Shown here in pieces: positions 10,201-17,376 of a stretch of 60,348 nucleotides of DNA (position 1 is the first letter of the stretch; every line of letters begins with the position of its first letter). A program made the position numbers and the translations under genes. Source of the stretch: a bacterium (GTDB taxonomy: Bacteria > JAJVIF01 > JAGGVT01); assembly GCA_021157815.1 (NCBI GenBank), contig JAGGVT010000059.1:1-60348 (forward strand), given 5' to 3'. The notes under the pieces were generated by a model that was not told the DNA's origin, made no database searches, and saw only the letters and a list, made by a program, of their open reading frames with translations.

Positions 10201-10259
10201 AATAGGCAATAGAATCCCATACCCCTGGAATGATGGAGTGAGTGATTAACCAAGTTCAT
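7224..10259 (-). CDS. Large SBBP beta-propeller lipoprotein
   Basis: A 1011-residue lipoprotein. The start has an excellent GGGAGGAAG site, so the long n-region before the hydrophobic stretch (28-40) seems real; the lipobox is LTGC. Residues 50-260 share a domain with the 850-residue lipoprotein at 14087-16639, including a CxxC (CQDC) and a HPF motif. A middle segment of about 300 residues has Ig-like or PKD-like character. From about residue 545 the protein holds at least eight SBBP repeats, each with GNIFV-x-G and D-F-D-P-G-P-G signatures, forming a beta-propeller. Surface exposure is likely. SBBP propellers commonly mediate binding, but no ligand can be read here. A TATAAT lies about 78 bp upstream. 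Confidence 0.85.
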   Translation of the reverse strand: MNLVNHSLHHSRGMGFYCLLRRGLRDIVFGLLFLIILTGCSSSKSPIISGINQTDLTDSLPIIALESFRDTFTATGILGAYDLVINPDTKSGELIPKRTSMIGESFIVSGTSFFTITPCQDCLKLKNLDYDDPYIKATFYASHPFEKGNLSEPPSPKNRLDLDIFDLALVVFPLEDEPTEPHLIDIDIYSESCGYPDGYTRELSEVIGNEFACPYFLVVDNSDTGIATFNRFEMGTKDHTFDAWFAGGRFELYLTFGYGASTTFENRLAPTYFNPEFNRKAPWKVNVIPPAQGWPPYDETETRDVIVEVYDWQIGATVDPNLDDPSDIYSQSDIVGVGVEINMMTNELQIVTAPTGSHTGMPDDPLIFTVPIANENFLPGGYYQGYVKVLDSRVPPQAPFDGQTDSIIDVPDGVTLDFYSMPEFATYQIFTAEVWSNDPPFADLDVSDYFIDSGMPIQMWPGPATDDPDGSIVLYEYDFAYYGHYFTPDASNTTGAPVTSPPFENHEFGQITQQVAMRVTDDGYPPKSTIGAETITIYPLSSDRWARTWGGISRERGMNITNDTNGNIFVCGTFNADVDFDPGPGESIRSSNGRDDAFLSKFNSNGDFEWAVSWGGGHIDSANGVECDDSGNIYITGDFNRICDFDPGPGWEIRDPIWGEDVYVLKLDPNGNFIWVNNFGGDDIIRDVWCLSNDIALDSNNNVFIIGKFRGLTDFDPWGEGDIRYAHGGLWDDDVFVSKFSESGEFLGVITIGSDNCDKGNSITVDNENCFYATGRFLGDIDLDPDPVFEDWHAPEYGYTIFLLKCDQFGNYLWGHSWGGSEGGSISEDIETSELGFVSVTGHLRGDVDLDPGPGVDFKPAIYDDHPETFLSTFDYNGNYLWGHRISGNWTNYGKGISISSNGSIFITGYFTGEVDFDPGTGTDLFSTNPLFEFHRNCFLVKFDRGGSYLGTRIWGSENDDVTYGEKVSVSQLDDVYVTGWFSGTVDFDPSSYWHDYHTSNSGVDAFLNKL

Positions 10260-10336
10260 AGCTTCCTCCCACCATTTTCGTATTCGGAAACAAACTGTTA
10301 TCGCTGAAACTGATTTAAACTATCCAATCTACTAAC

Positions 10337-10342
10337 ATTATA
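10337..10342 (-). promoter_or_regulatory. Candidate -10 box for the SBBP lipoprotein
   Basis: A perfect TATAAT on the minus strand about 78 bp upstream of the start. The matching -35 (TTGTAC, 18-bp spacer) is poor. Confidence 0.35.
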
Positions 10343-10443
10343 CACGAAAATCCGTTGTTAGTACAATTTTGCATAGGATAAAGGGGACAGAGACCTTTTA
10401 GATTAACCATGAATACTGGCTTTGGGATGTGTATAAACGCAAA

Positions 10444-10484
10444 ATAAAAACACCGGCTTCGCGAGTCGGTGTTGTTATTTTTCG
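10444..10484 (-). terminator. Intrinsic terminator of pilC/gspF
   Basis: On the minus strand the stem ACACCGACT/AGCCGGTGT is followed by a T-rich run, some 25-65 bp beyond the stop. A diverged copy sits at 155-186. Confidence 0.7.
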
Positions 10485-10509
10485 TGCTGTATTTTTCCGC
10501 CTGTATCCC

Positions 10510-11733
10510 CTACTTGATGATGTTTACCAGGTTGAAGATAGGCAGGTAGAGGCTGATTACGATTGTACCGATGATTGCACCGATGACGATAATCAGCAGC
10601 GGCTCGATAAGGCTTGCAAGGCCGCGGATTGTGGAGTCGATTTCGACATCGTAGAAGTCCGACAGTTTCTCGAGCATCTCCTCGAGATTTCCCGCCTCCT
10701 CGCCGACGGATATCAGGTTGGTGACCATTGGGGGGAACATTTTCGTTCGTTTCATGGGAGCGGAAATTGTTTCACCCTCGCGAATTCTCTCACGTGTGTA
10801 ATCGATTGCGTTCGCGATTACGACATTATGCGAGGTGTCGCGGGTAACCTCAAGCGCCTCAATAAGAGGCACACCGGATTTCTGAAGCGTTCCAAGCGTG
10901 CGGCAAAATCGCGTAATCGCTACTTTTCTGGAAAGCGGGCCGAAGATGGGTATGTATAGAACCGGAAGGTCGAAAACCTTGTGTCCCCATTTGGTGCCGC
11001 GGAATTTCCAAAATGCGACAAACACAATCGCTGGAATAACCGTGTAGTAATACCAGTGATACCTGAATTCCTCCGAGATTTTAAGCATCTTTTGAGTTAG
11101 CTCGGGAAGTTCAGCCTCGCCGCCGGAGAAGTCCTTGTAGAATTCAGCGAACTGCGGAATGATGTACATGAACATGAACAGGATAATTACAATTGAGATT
11201 ATTAAGACCAGTGACGGATAAACCATCGCGGATTTAATCTTGGTTCTCAGATCAAGCTCGTTTTCATAGAACGATGCGACTCGTTCGAGGATGCCATCCA
11301 GAACACCACCGATCTCGCCGGCGTGAACCATAGCGACAAAGAAATTTGAAAACGCGCTGGGGTGTTTTTTCATCGCGCGAGCGAGAGGAATACCGGACTG
11401 GACATCCATTCTGACAACGTGAAGGATTTTCTGGTATTTACGGTTTGCTGTCTGTTCCTCCACTGTATCAAGTGTCTCAGCAAGTGTCAGGCCAGCGTTA
11501 ATCAGAAGCGCCATCTGGCGTGATGAAACTGCCAGCAGTTTCAATCCGACCTTTGTGAATTTGTCAATGATATCCCACGGATTCCATGCGAAAGCCCGTC
11601 TTTCGGATATCTTGACTACATAAAAGCCTTCCTTGGTTAGGGTTTGCACAACCGAGTGCTGCGTATCAGCCTGAACGGTGTTTTTAATCATGTTGCCAGA
11701 CTGGTCGCGGGCGATATATACGTAGGTTTTCAT
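10510..11733 (-). CDS. PilC/GspF-family inner-membrane platform protein
   Basis: A 407-residue protein of the usual family length. It has an N-terminal ARDQSGN-type segment, two GspF domains (about 75-195 and 275-398) each with the typical L-x-x-G-x-x-L pattern and GE-x-x-G-x-L motifs (HAGEIGGVLD, SVGEEAGNLEEML), and three membrane segments near 170-195, 225-245 and 375-400. Members form the inner-membrane platform for assembly of type IV pili or type II secretion pseudopili. None of the usual partners (PilB/GspE, PilT, pilins) is near, so it is an orphan; the rest of the machine must be elsewhere. Its 3' end and terminator have been copied to 87-252. Confidence 0.92.
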   Translation of the reverse strand: MKTYVYIARDQSGNMIKNTVQADTQHSVVQTLTKEGFYVVKISERRAFAWNPWDIIDKFTKVGLKLLAVSSRQMALLINAGLTLAETLDTVEEQTANRKYQKILHVVRMDVQSGIPLARAMKKHPSAFSNFFVAMVHAGEIGGVLDGILERVASFYENELDLRTKIKSAMVYPSLVLIISIVIILFMFMYIIPQFAEFYKDFSGGEAELPELTQKMLKISEEFRYHWYYYTVIPAIVFVAFWKFRGTKWGHKVFDLPVLYIPIFGPLSRKVAITRFCRTLGTLQKSGVPLIEALEVTRDTSHNVVIANAIDYTRERIREGETISAPMKRTKMFPPMVTNLISVGEEAGNLEEMLEKLSDFYDVEIDSTIRGLASLIEPLLIIVIGAIIGTIVISLYLPIFNLVNIIK

Positions 11734-12090
11734 CCTATCACCAATAAATTTATGAATGATAAATCAAATAAATGACATACTTTACCCATTCCTCCACTCA
11801 GATTATACATCAATTAAGCCTTGATGCAAACTCCTGTCCTTCAATTTAAGAAAGATAGTGTCTGATTGCCCTTTAGAATATCGGAAGAAATCGCGGGTTA
11901 TAGATAGTTTTAGGCTGTTGAAAAGAGATTTGAAATACTTAGTATAGATGCTTTCATACAGTGGATAAATATATTTACCGGAGTCAGACTCCTTGATAAT
12001 GGTGTTGTCAAGGTGGCTTGCATTGGAGCATTAAACCTATGCAACTAACACTTGTTGTATTTTTAATATGATACATATTTTATATTATCC
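11734..12090. other. Intergenic stretch with no gene seen
   Basis: AT-rich sequence between the divergent pilC/gspF and RNA-binding-protein regions. Every frame is broken, and I recognise no RNA or motif. It probably holds the pilC/gspF promoter. Confidence 0.4.
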
Positions 12091-12094
12091 AGAA

Positions 12095-12200
12095 AATAGG
12101 GACAGTTACCTGTTTTATGTCGCCGATAAACACTGGCAACTGAATTTGGCTTAACCATGCGGGTTATAAAACAGGTAACTGTCCCTATTTTCCCTCGCGT
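12095..12200. repeat. Palindromic repeat with AATAGGGACAGTTACCTG ends
   Basis: Two perfect inverted arms of about 25 bp (each containing AGGGACAGTTACCTGTTTTA or its complement) flank a 50-bp spacer. It belongs to the wider group of GGGGAC/GGGACAG elements in this window and appears to have truncated the LysE-like gene that follows. Confidence 0.65.
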
Positions 12201-12373
12201 TAATTATCCCCACCGCCGGATGGTTTTCGTTTTTGTATCTTTTCACATCAAAGGGTTCTGAGAAATTGTCATCAAAAAATTTTCACAAGGTGATTAATCT
12301 GGTATGCGGAATCGTGCTGATTGGGTTCGGAGTTTGGTTTCTAGTTAAAGAAACAGGGACAGCAGCTATCTGA
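12191..12373 (+). pseudogene. C-terminal remnant of a LysE/RhtB-like transporter
   Basis: One frame from the edge of the palindromic repeat to a TGA at 12371-12373 encodes a membrane segment, a basic loop (HKVINL) and a final helix with the pattern VCGIVLIGFGVW. That pattern is typical of the C terminus of LysE-family amino-acid exporters. The other roughly 150 residues are missing, so it is a fragment left next to a repeat. Confidence 0.5.
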
Positions 12374-12472
12374 AATAAAAAAAAGCAAAAAAAGGTTTCA
12401 ATTTGCGAATAATCAGTATATCATATTAGCTTACTTTTTATATGTCGATAGATTTAGGATGAGAAAGACGAT

Positions 12473-12772
12473 ATGAACATCTATGTAGGCAACCTTTCGT
12501 TTGATTACTCCGACGAAGAACTCAACGACCTCTTTGCAACTCATGGGGAAATTGAATCCGCAAGGATTATTACTGATCGAGACTCCGGACGTTCCAAGGG
12601 ATTTGGATTTGTTGAGATGCCCGATCGTGACCAGGCAATGGCAGCGATTGAAGCGATTAACGGAACTGAAGTTGGCGGAAGAGCAATTACTGTCAATGAA
12701 GCCCGACCCAAACCCGATCGCGGAGATCGTCGAGGCGGAAGAGGCGGCGGCGGCGGACGCGGCCGTTATTAA
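12473..12772 (+). CDS. RRM-domain RNA-binding protein with glycine-rich tail
   Basis: A 99-residue protein with one RNA-recognition motif: RNP2 IYVGNL (3-8) and RNP1 KGFGFVEM (43-50), followed by a basic Arg/Gly tail from about residue 80. This is the layout of the small cyanobacterial-type RNA-binding proteins, which are often cold-induced and bind RNA in the cytoplasm. The start fits an AGGATGAG-containing leader of moderate strength. It stands alone, with an intrinsic terminator about 110 bp downstream. Cold induction is family knowledge, not visible here. Confidence 0.95.
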   Translation: MNIYVGNLSFDYSDEELNDLFATHGEIESARIITDRDSGRSKGFGFVEMPDRDQAMAAIEAINGTEVGGRAITVNEARPKPDRGDRRGGRGGGGGRGRY

Positions 12773-12879
12773 TTCTCCCGAATAATCCATTTTGTGTTCA
12801 GGATTATGGCTGGTCGAAACCGGTGTGTCGGTGTATGTGTAATGAATATGCATTGCACGAACAGGAGATGAACTCACAA

Positions 12880-12911
12880 AGCAGAGGGTTTTAACCCTCT
12901 GCTTTTTTTAT
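12880..12911 (+). terminator. Intrinsic terminator after the RRM gene
   Basis: A GCAGAGGGTT/AACCCTCTGC stem followed by seven T. The same AGCAGAGGGTT hairpin recurs at 13948 and 60151, so it doubles as a dispersed repeat. Confidence 0.75.
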
Positions 12912-13094
12912 TTATATTTATAATTCAATCTTCAATTTTTCCTCACACTTTTCTGAATCTTTCACACGTTACGATGTTTTATCTAGTGAAAAATTCTTTT
13001 TCCAAACGTTTTTCATATTTAGCTGTCTAACTTACTGTAATAACACATTTATATAAAATTTATACTATATTTTTTAATCGTAAGAAGAACCCAA

Positions 13095-13845
13095 AATAAA
13101 AAAATCATACTTTGGATTGTCGGCATTATTATTATCATTGGAGTCATTGTCTGGATAGCAACACCTCAACTCTTGAATTCGAAAAGATCATGCAGCAACA
13201 TTATTTCCGGTAGTTCTGATTCAGCAGGTTCATACGGATATGGTGGCAGCCCTCCCCCATCCAGTGTTCAAAAGCATGGCTATGTGAATCAAAGCGACGG
13301 AAATATCGCTCGATAACAGGAAACCCGCGAATATGGTTTTCGTTGTTGATGTCTCAGTCTCCATGCGTATAGAAGACAGGCTTGAGCAGGTGAAAATCAG
13401 TTTGAGAAAACTGGCAGAGAATCTCAAGGAGGATGACACAGTCGATGCGGGTGAGGTCGGCGCGGGTCAGAGTGTAACCGCGCTTTATGAGATCAGAATC
13501 AAGGACGACGCGATTCGCAAGCCGTCCGATAAAATCGCGACGGTTAGAATCAGGTACAAGAATGTCGATACAGATCAAATCGAAACCAATGAGAAAAACG
13601 TATATGCAAAAGACATGAATCGTAAATTCGAGAAAGAATCGCCGACGTTTAGATTCACGGCGTCTGTCGCTGAGTTCGCTGAGATACTCAAAAAGAGTTA
13701 CTGGGCAAAGGAAAGCAATCTGGCAGAAGTGAACAAAGTTGCAAAAAGCGCTGTCGCTGATATGAAGGGCGACAATACAAATCTGGATGATTTCACCGAT
13801 TTTATCGAACTGGTCAACAAGGCGATTAAGGTTGAGGATAAGTAA
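13095..13845 (+). pseudogene. Decayed VWA-domain protein (YfbK-like) with large internal deletions
   Basis: Three collinear pieces of a YfbK-type protein survive. First comes a membrane anchor and Gly/Ser-rich linker (13095-13316, ending in TAA). In another frame, the start of the VWA domain follows with an intact MIDAS motif DVSVS. After EDDTV it jumps directly to the C-terminal part of the family (DAGEVGAGQSVTALYEI) and runs to 13845. The middle of the VWA domain and most of the region before it are missing, and no clear start codon remains. The 170-residue ORF at 13333-13845 is therefore unlikely to be functional. No partner genes of VWA-MoxR systems are adjacent. Confidence 0.7.
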
Positions 13846-13856
13846 AAATTGATATT

Positions 13857-13921
13857 ATTGGATGGACACCTGTTTCGTAATGCCGATAAACTCTGGCTTT
13901 CAAAAAGGTGTCCGTCCCCTT
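13857..13921. repeat. REP-like GGACACC/GGTGTCC palindrome
   Basis: A short inverted repeat (GGACACCTGTTT ... AAAAGGTGTCCGTCCCC) around a spacer containing CGATAAACTCTGGC, the same spacer type as in the 12095-12200 element. It belongs to the same family of dispersed elements. Confidence 0.5.
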
Positions 13922-13947
13922 TATTTCACCGGCGTGGGTGTATAGGA

Positions 13948-13980
13948 ATAGCAGAGGGTTAAAACCCTCTGCTATTTTTA
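13948..13980. terminator. AGCAGAGGGTT hairpin with T run
   Basis: A perfect 11-bp stem, then TATTTTTA. It could end any transcript from the decayed VWA gene, and is also one of the repeated hairpins. Confidence 0.5.
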
Positions 13981-14029
13981 ATCGTGTCCTAAAGGTTATA
14001 TACCTGAAGGTTAAGTGCATGTTTATTAA

Positions 14030-14088
14030 AAGACAATGGGCTGAAGCCCATTGCTTTCCGGCAAGGGTGCCGAAGCTCCCGGCTTATC
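14030..14088. repeat. Paired hairpins with CGGCAAGGGTGCCG
   Basis: An AATGGGCTGAAGCCCATT hairpin is followed by CCGGCAAGGGTGCCGAAGCT. The second part recurs almost unchanged at 29631-29659. It lies just beyond the stop of the 850-residue lipoprotein and could slow transcription. Confidence 0.5.
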
Positions 14089-16639
14089 AAAACAGAATGA
14101 ACACGGTAACTCGCGGTGTTGTGCCGTCTAAATGCGTTACGTGAACCGTGAAACTTGTGTTGCCGATGTCGAGATGCTTAGGGTCGCCTGAAATGCTGCC
14201 ATCTGATGCGCCGTCCAATGTTTGTATTATCTGGCCCGTAACTGTATCGATGAATTCGATTGTTTTGTTATCGGTCAGGCATACGGCGATTGGCGCGGTT
14301 TGCTCAATGCCATTGATGATTCTGGTATAAGTGTCATCATACGGAAGGATTTCCATGTCAATTACACTGCCCGAATAGATAGGAATACCGCCGATTGTGG
14401 GATTCCCGTCCGGGTCTGCGCCATCAAGGCCAACAAGCAGGCTGTCATATCCCCATGCGGCGAGTGTGTCCGCGCCGGAGAAAGCGTAATAGACATAACC
14501 GGTGTCTGTTCTGTCCACGCCCTTGATATCATTGGATGGAATTCCTGATAATGAAACAGAGAAGAGAGGATCAGCAGTAGGCGGGTCAGCCGGATCAATG
14601 GGATAATCGAAATCCGTTCCAAAATAGAGAGTGTCATAAAGGCCGTTGCCCATGTTGGTGTATTTCGTTGTTTCCCAAACACAGCCAATGTTATTGTCGA
14701 AATCCTCCCAAATGTCGATTGGCAGCGGATCTTCCTCCTCATACTCGCTGACAGCGGGTCTCTGGTCATCATCGGAATCTGTCATCAGATACATGGCAAA
14801 TAAATCAAGCGGGTAGATTGTATCGTACGGCGGCTCAGGCGGCGGTATTACACAGTATGACAAAAAGAAAATATTACCCGCCGGCAGTACTGGCAGATCG
14901 GGATGAAAGGGCCAGAATGTTTCGTTGGCGTCAAGATAACCAACTCCGGTAACACCCTTCTCGCTGGCGTCAAGACGTCGAATCGCCATCGCCGTGTCAG
15001 GATGCGGATGATCTCCCGTATTGTCAATGGGAAGCCGTCCGGGAGCGTGGAATACAGCATCAGAATAATCGAATTTGTATCTGGTGATTTGGTTGTACGC
15101 ATCCGGCATGTAAACACCGGCAATGTTTATGTTGTCGTTCTCCACAACAGCGAGATCAAGTTCAACTGAATCGGATGTCGGCTGTGTGATATCGGTAACG
15201 AGGTCAAGATTCGTCCTGTGCGGGTCAGCCTGGAAAACGCCCTCAAGACCCGGTATTTCAATTTCGAATGTTTGATATGTCGCGAAATCCCTTATGTCGG
15301 ATGTTTGCGAATCCTGATCTACACCAAACGGCGGTGTTGTGCCGTCGAGAAGAGCACAGATTTCATCGCGCACGCAAACCAAGCCGTAGTAATCACCGGG
15401 ATTCGCGGATAACTCGTTTGTAAAATCAATAATCCATGTGTAGGGGTCGGAATCGCTGCCGGCACCCGTGGAGTGCGACAGATTTTGATCTATTGCGTCA
15501 GCCAGAATTCCGGGGATGTCGAAAACGAGACTTCCCACATCTGATGCGTGGCGGATATCATCGAAAGCCGCATCCTCGCTGAAATCACCGCTGGGAGTAA
15601 CTCCAGCCTGCCAGTCGCAGGCGGTTATTTGAAACTGCGCGGTGGATGCTGAATCGTAGGGCGCGAGATTGTTGTCGAGCAGTTCAACCTCAAGTTTCCA
15701 TACTTCCTTGCGGTTAAACTCGGGGACAAAAAATTTGGGACTGTCGCGCGATCCCGGTTCACCTGGGTTGTCATAGGTGTTTCGGAAAGTCGCGGCGTGG
15801 CCGTAGGAGCAATCGAGAATGAAAATGAAACTGATTGTCGTATCGAGTCCGCCGTTAATGACATAAAGCTGCGACGCTCCGGGGTCAGTGAATTTCGTTC
15901 CCTGAGCGAATACGTTATGTCCTCTCGGCTGATTTACATTGTTCACACCGTTAGGATGAGCGGGATTAAAATTTCCCTGAGTCGGGTCAACGAAAAACAG
16001 TTTGTATGGATTAAGATTTCCCGGAATGTCCAAACCGAGAAAACTTTCTGTTACAAGATCGAAGAAAGTTGTGTAGCCATCCGCGTTGAGAAGGAAATTT
16101 ATATCAGCCGCGGCTGGTGTGTCAACAGTGCCGTCCGAATCCATGTCAGCGAGAATGTTGTAGAAAACAGTAAGGTCGGGAGTTTTATTTACCAGAATGC
16201 CCCTGACATCAAAGACAGGCAAATCGAGACGGTCACCCGCATTATCAAACGGATGCATAGCCTCGAATTCAACCTCAAGATTCGCATCCTCATCAATACG
16301 GATATCCCCTATTCTCAGGCAGTTACCACACGGGATGCCATCCAGGAAATATGTTATGTCAACCTGGAAGGAATCTCCGATTGTGCCAGCCTGGCGTAAA
16401 GGCGTGAAATGATATTCAAGAGTATCAGTGTTGATTACACCCTCAAACGCACTGATAATCGCGTTTCCTGTGATGCCTGATGAATCGTGCGGAAACAGCG
16501 CCTGTGAAAGGCTGTAGTCAACATCAGTCCGATTGGATGCACCAGTTGATTCGGGGGGAGCAATCGGGTTGGTGCTGGATGAACATCCAGCTAAAAGAAT
16601 AACAAGTCCCAGTATTAGTAGTATTAAGGGTCTGCGCAT
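14087..16639 (-). CDS. Secreted lipoprotein with the shared N-terminal domain
   Basis: An 850-residue lipoprotein with a signal peptide ending LLAGC (Cys19) and a strong AAGGAG start site. Residues 40-330 hold the domain shared with the SBBP lipoprotein at 7224-10259 and with the fragment at 55409-55692: GV-I/F-N-x-D-x-L, a CxxC (CGNC), HPFDNAGDRLDLPVFD, and PEFNRKEVWKLEV. The C-terminal half lacks SBBP repeats and is Asp/Pro-rich with beta-strand character, perhaps propeller-like. No enzymatic motif is seen. It is single, with no terminator except a hairpin repeat at 14035-14087. The family looks like lineage-specific surface proteins. Confidence 0.85.
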   Translation of the reverse strand: MRRPLILLILGLVILLAGCSSSTNPIAPPESTGASNRTDVDYSLSQALFPHDSSGITGNAIISAFEGVINTDTLEYHFTPLRQAGTIGDSFQVDITYFLDGIPCGNCLRIGDIRIDEDANLEVEFEAMHPFDNAGDRLDLPVFDVRGILVNKTPDLTVFYNILADMDSDGTVDTPAAADINFLLNADGYTTFFDLVTESFLGLDIPGNLNPYKLFFVDPTQGNFNPAHPNGVNNVNQPRGHNVFAQGTKFTDPGASQLYVINGGLDTTISFIFILDCSYGHAATFRNTYDNPGEPGSRDSPKFFVPEFNRKEVWKLEVELLDNNLAPYDSASTAQFQITACDWQAGVTPSGDFSEDAAFDDIRHASDVGSLVFDIPGILADAIDQNLSHSTGAGSDSDPYTWIIDFTNELSANPGDYYGLVCVRDEICALLDGTTPPFGVDQDSQTSDIRDFATYQTFEIEIPGLEGVFQADPHRTNLDLVTDITQPTSDSVELDLAVVENDNINIAGVYMPDAYNQITRYKFDYSDAVFHAPGRLPIDNTGDHPHPDTAMAIRRLDASEKGVTGVGYLDANETFWPFHPDLPVLPAGNIFFLSYCVIPPPEPPYDTIYPLDLFAMYLMTDSDDDQRPAVSEYEEEDPLPIDIWEDFDNNIGCVWETTKYTNMGNGLYDTLYFGTDFDYPIDPADPPTADPLFSVSLSGIPSNDIKGVDRTDTGYVYYAFSGADTLAAWGYDSLLVGLDGADPDGNPTIGGIPIYSGSVIDMEILPYDDTYTRIINGIEQTAPIAVCLTDNKTIEFIDTVTGQIIQTLDGASDGSISGDPKHLDIGNTSFTVHVTHLDGTTPRVTVFILF

Positions 16640-16784
16640 AATAATCTCCTTGGTATGATTTGTTAATACATTAAGTCCCAGTCGATTTATCGGATTTAAT
16701 TGTATCAGATTAATGCGATTAAATGAAGAAATGGCTGTGTTGTAGTGCAGGAAGGATTGGTCTGTTGAAAAAGGGGTGTTTCCA

Positions 16785-16968
16785 CCGTAACCCGGTCATG
16801 CCGTCCCGAACTAAAGAAACAATTATCTATAAGGTGAATCAGGCATGCCGGGGTATCGCATAAATAGCCACATCCCCGGCACATCGGCAGGCTCAGTACA
16901 GGCATGCCTGATTTACATTATAGAAAATTGTCAACTGCGCACGGGACGGCATGACCGGGTTACGGTTC
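16785..16968. repeat. Inverted repeat with 65-bp arms (CCGTAACCCGGTCATGCC)
   Basis: Left arm 16785-16850 and right arm 16904-16968 are near-complements of each other, including the terminal CCGTAACCCGGTCATGCCGT. A single related arm lies at 57585-57671. It is non-coding, with no transposase. Confidence 0.65.
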
Positions 16969-17047
16969 ATCATCTTTTTTTCTGCCTTTTTCAACAGCCC
17001 CAGGATCTCGACTTTCGACATTTTATGATGCCGAAATACTATTAAAC

Positions 17048-17150
17048 CGGGTTCCGCCCATACAGCCGTCCCGGTTTTATGGGTGTTTACCGCGAAGTTA
17101 CGCATTTCACCCACAAATCACAAAAAGACGTGATGTGTGGGCGGCACCCG
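17048..17150. repeat. GGGTGCCGCCCATACA palindrome, copy 1
   Basis: Outer arms GGGTTCCGCCCATACA/TGTGGGCGGCACCC enclose an inner hairpin of TCACAAAAAGACGTGA. Related copies lie at 20580-20659, 30392-30497 and 34070-34116. Confidence 0.65.
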
Positions 17151-17317
17151 AGGTTTATAAATTCGGTTTCTTGTTGTTTTACTACACTCAAGTAAAAACA
17201 TAGTCGAATTTAAAGTCGCTTCTTTTACACTGGACACATCATATTCCCTTGAGCCACAAAAAACAGAAAATATGAAAATGTCAAAAATCGAGAGAATGCC
17301 CGCACCACAGATTTAGA

Positions 17318-17352
17318 AAAGAAAAAGCGGGACTCGAACGTCCCGCTGTGTT
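17318..17352 (-). terminator. Intrinsic terminator of the He_PIG lipoprotein
   Basis: On the minus strand an AGCGGGACG/CGTCCCGCT-type stem is followed by TTTTTCTTTT, about 25 bp beyond the stop. Confidence 0.8.
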
Positions 17353-17376
17353 TATCGTTAAAAGCTATTAATGAGG

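Noticed and set aside
13333-13845. Functional VWA protein
   Set aside because: Most of the VWA domain is missing and the anchor is in another frame.
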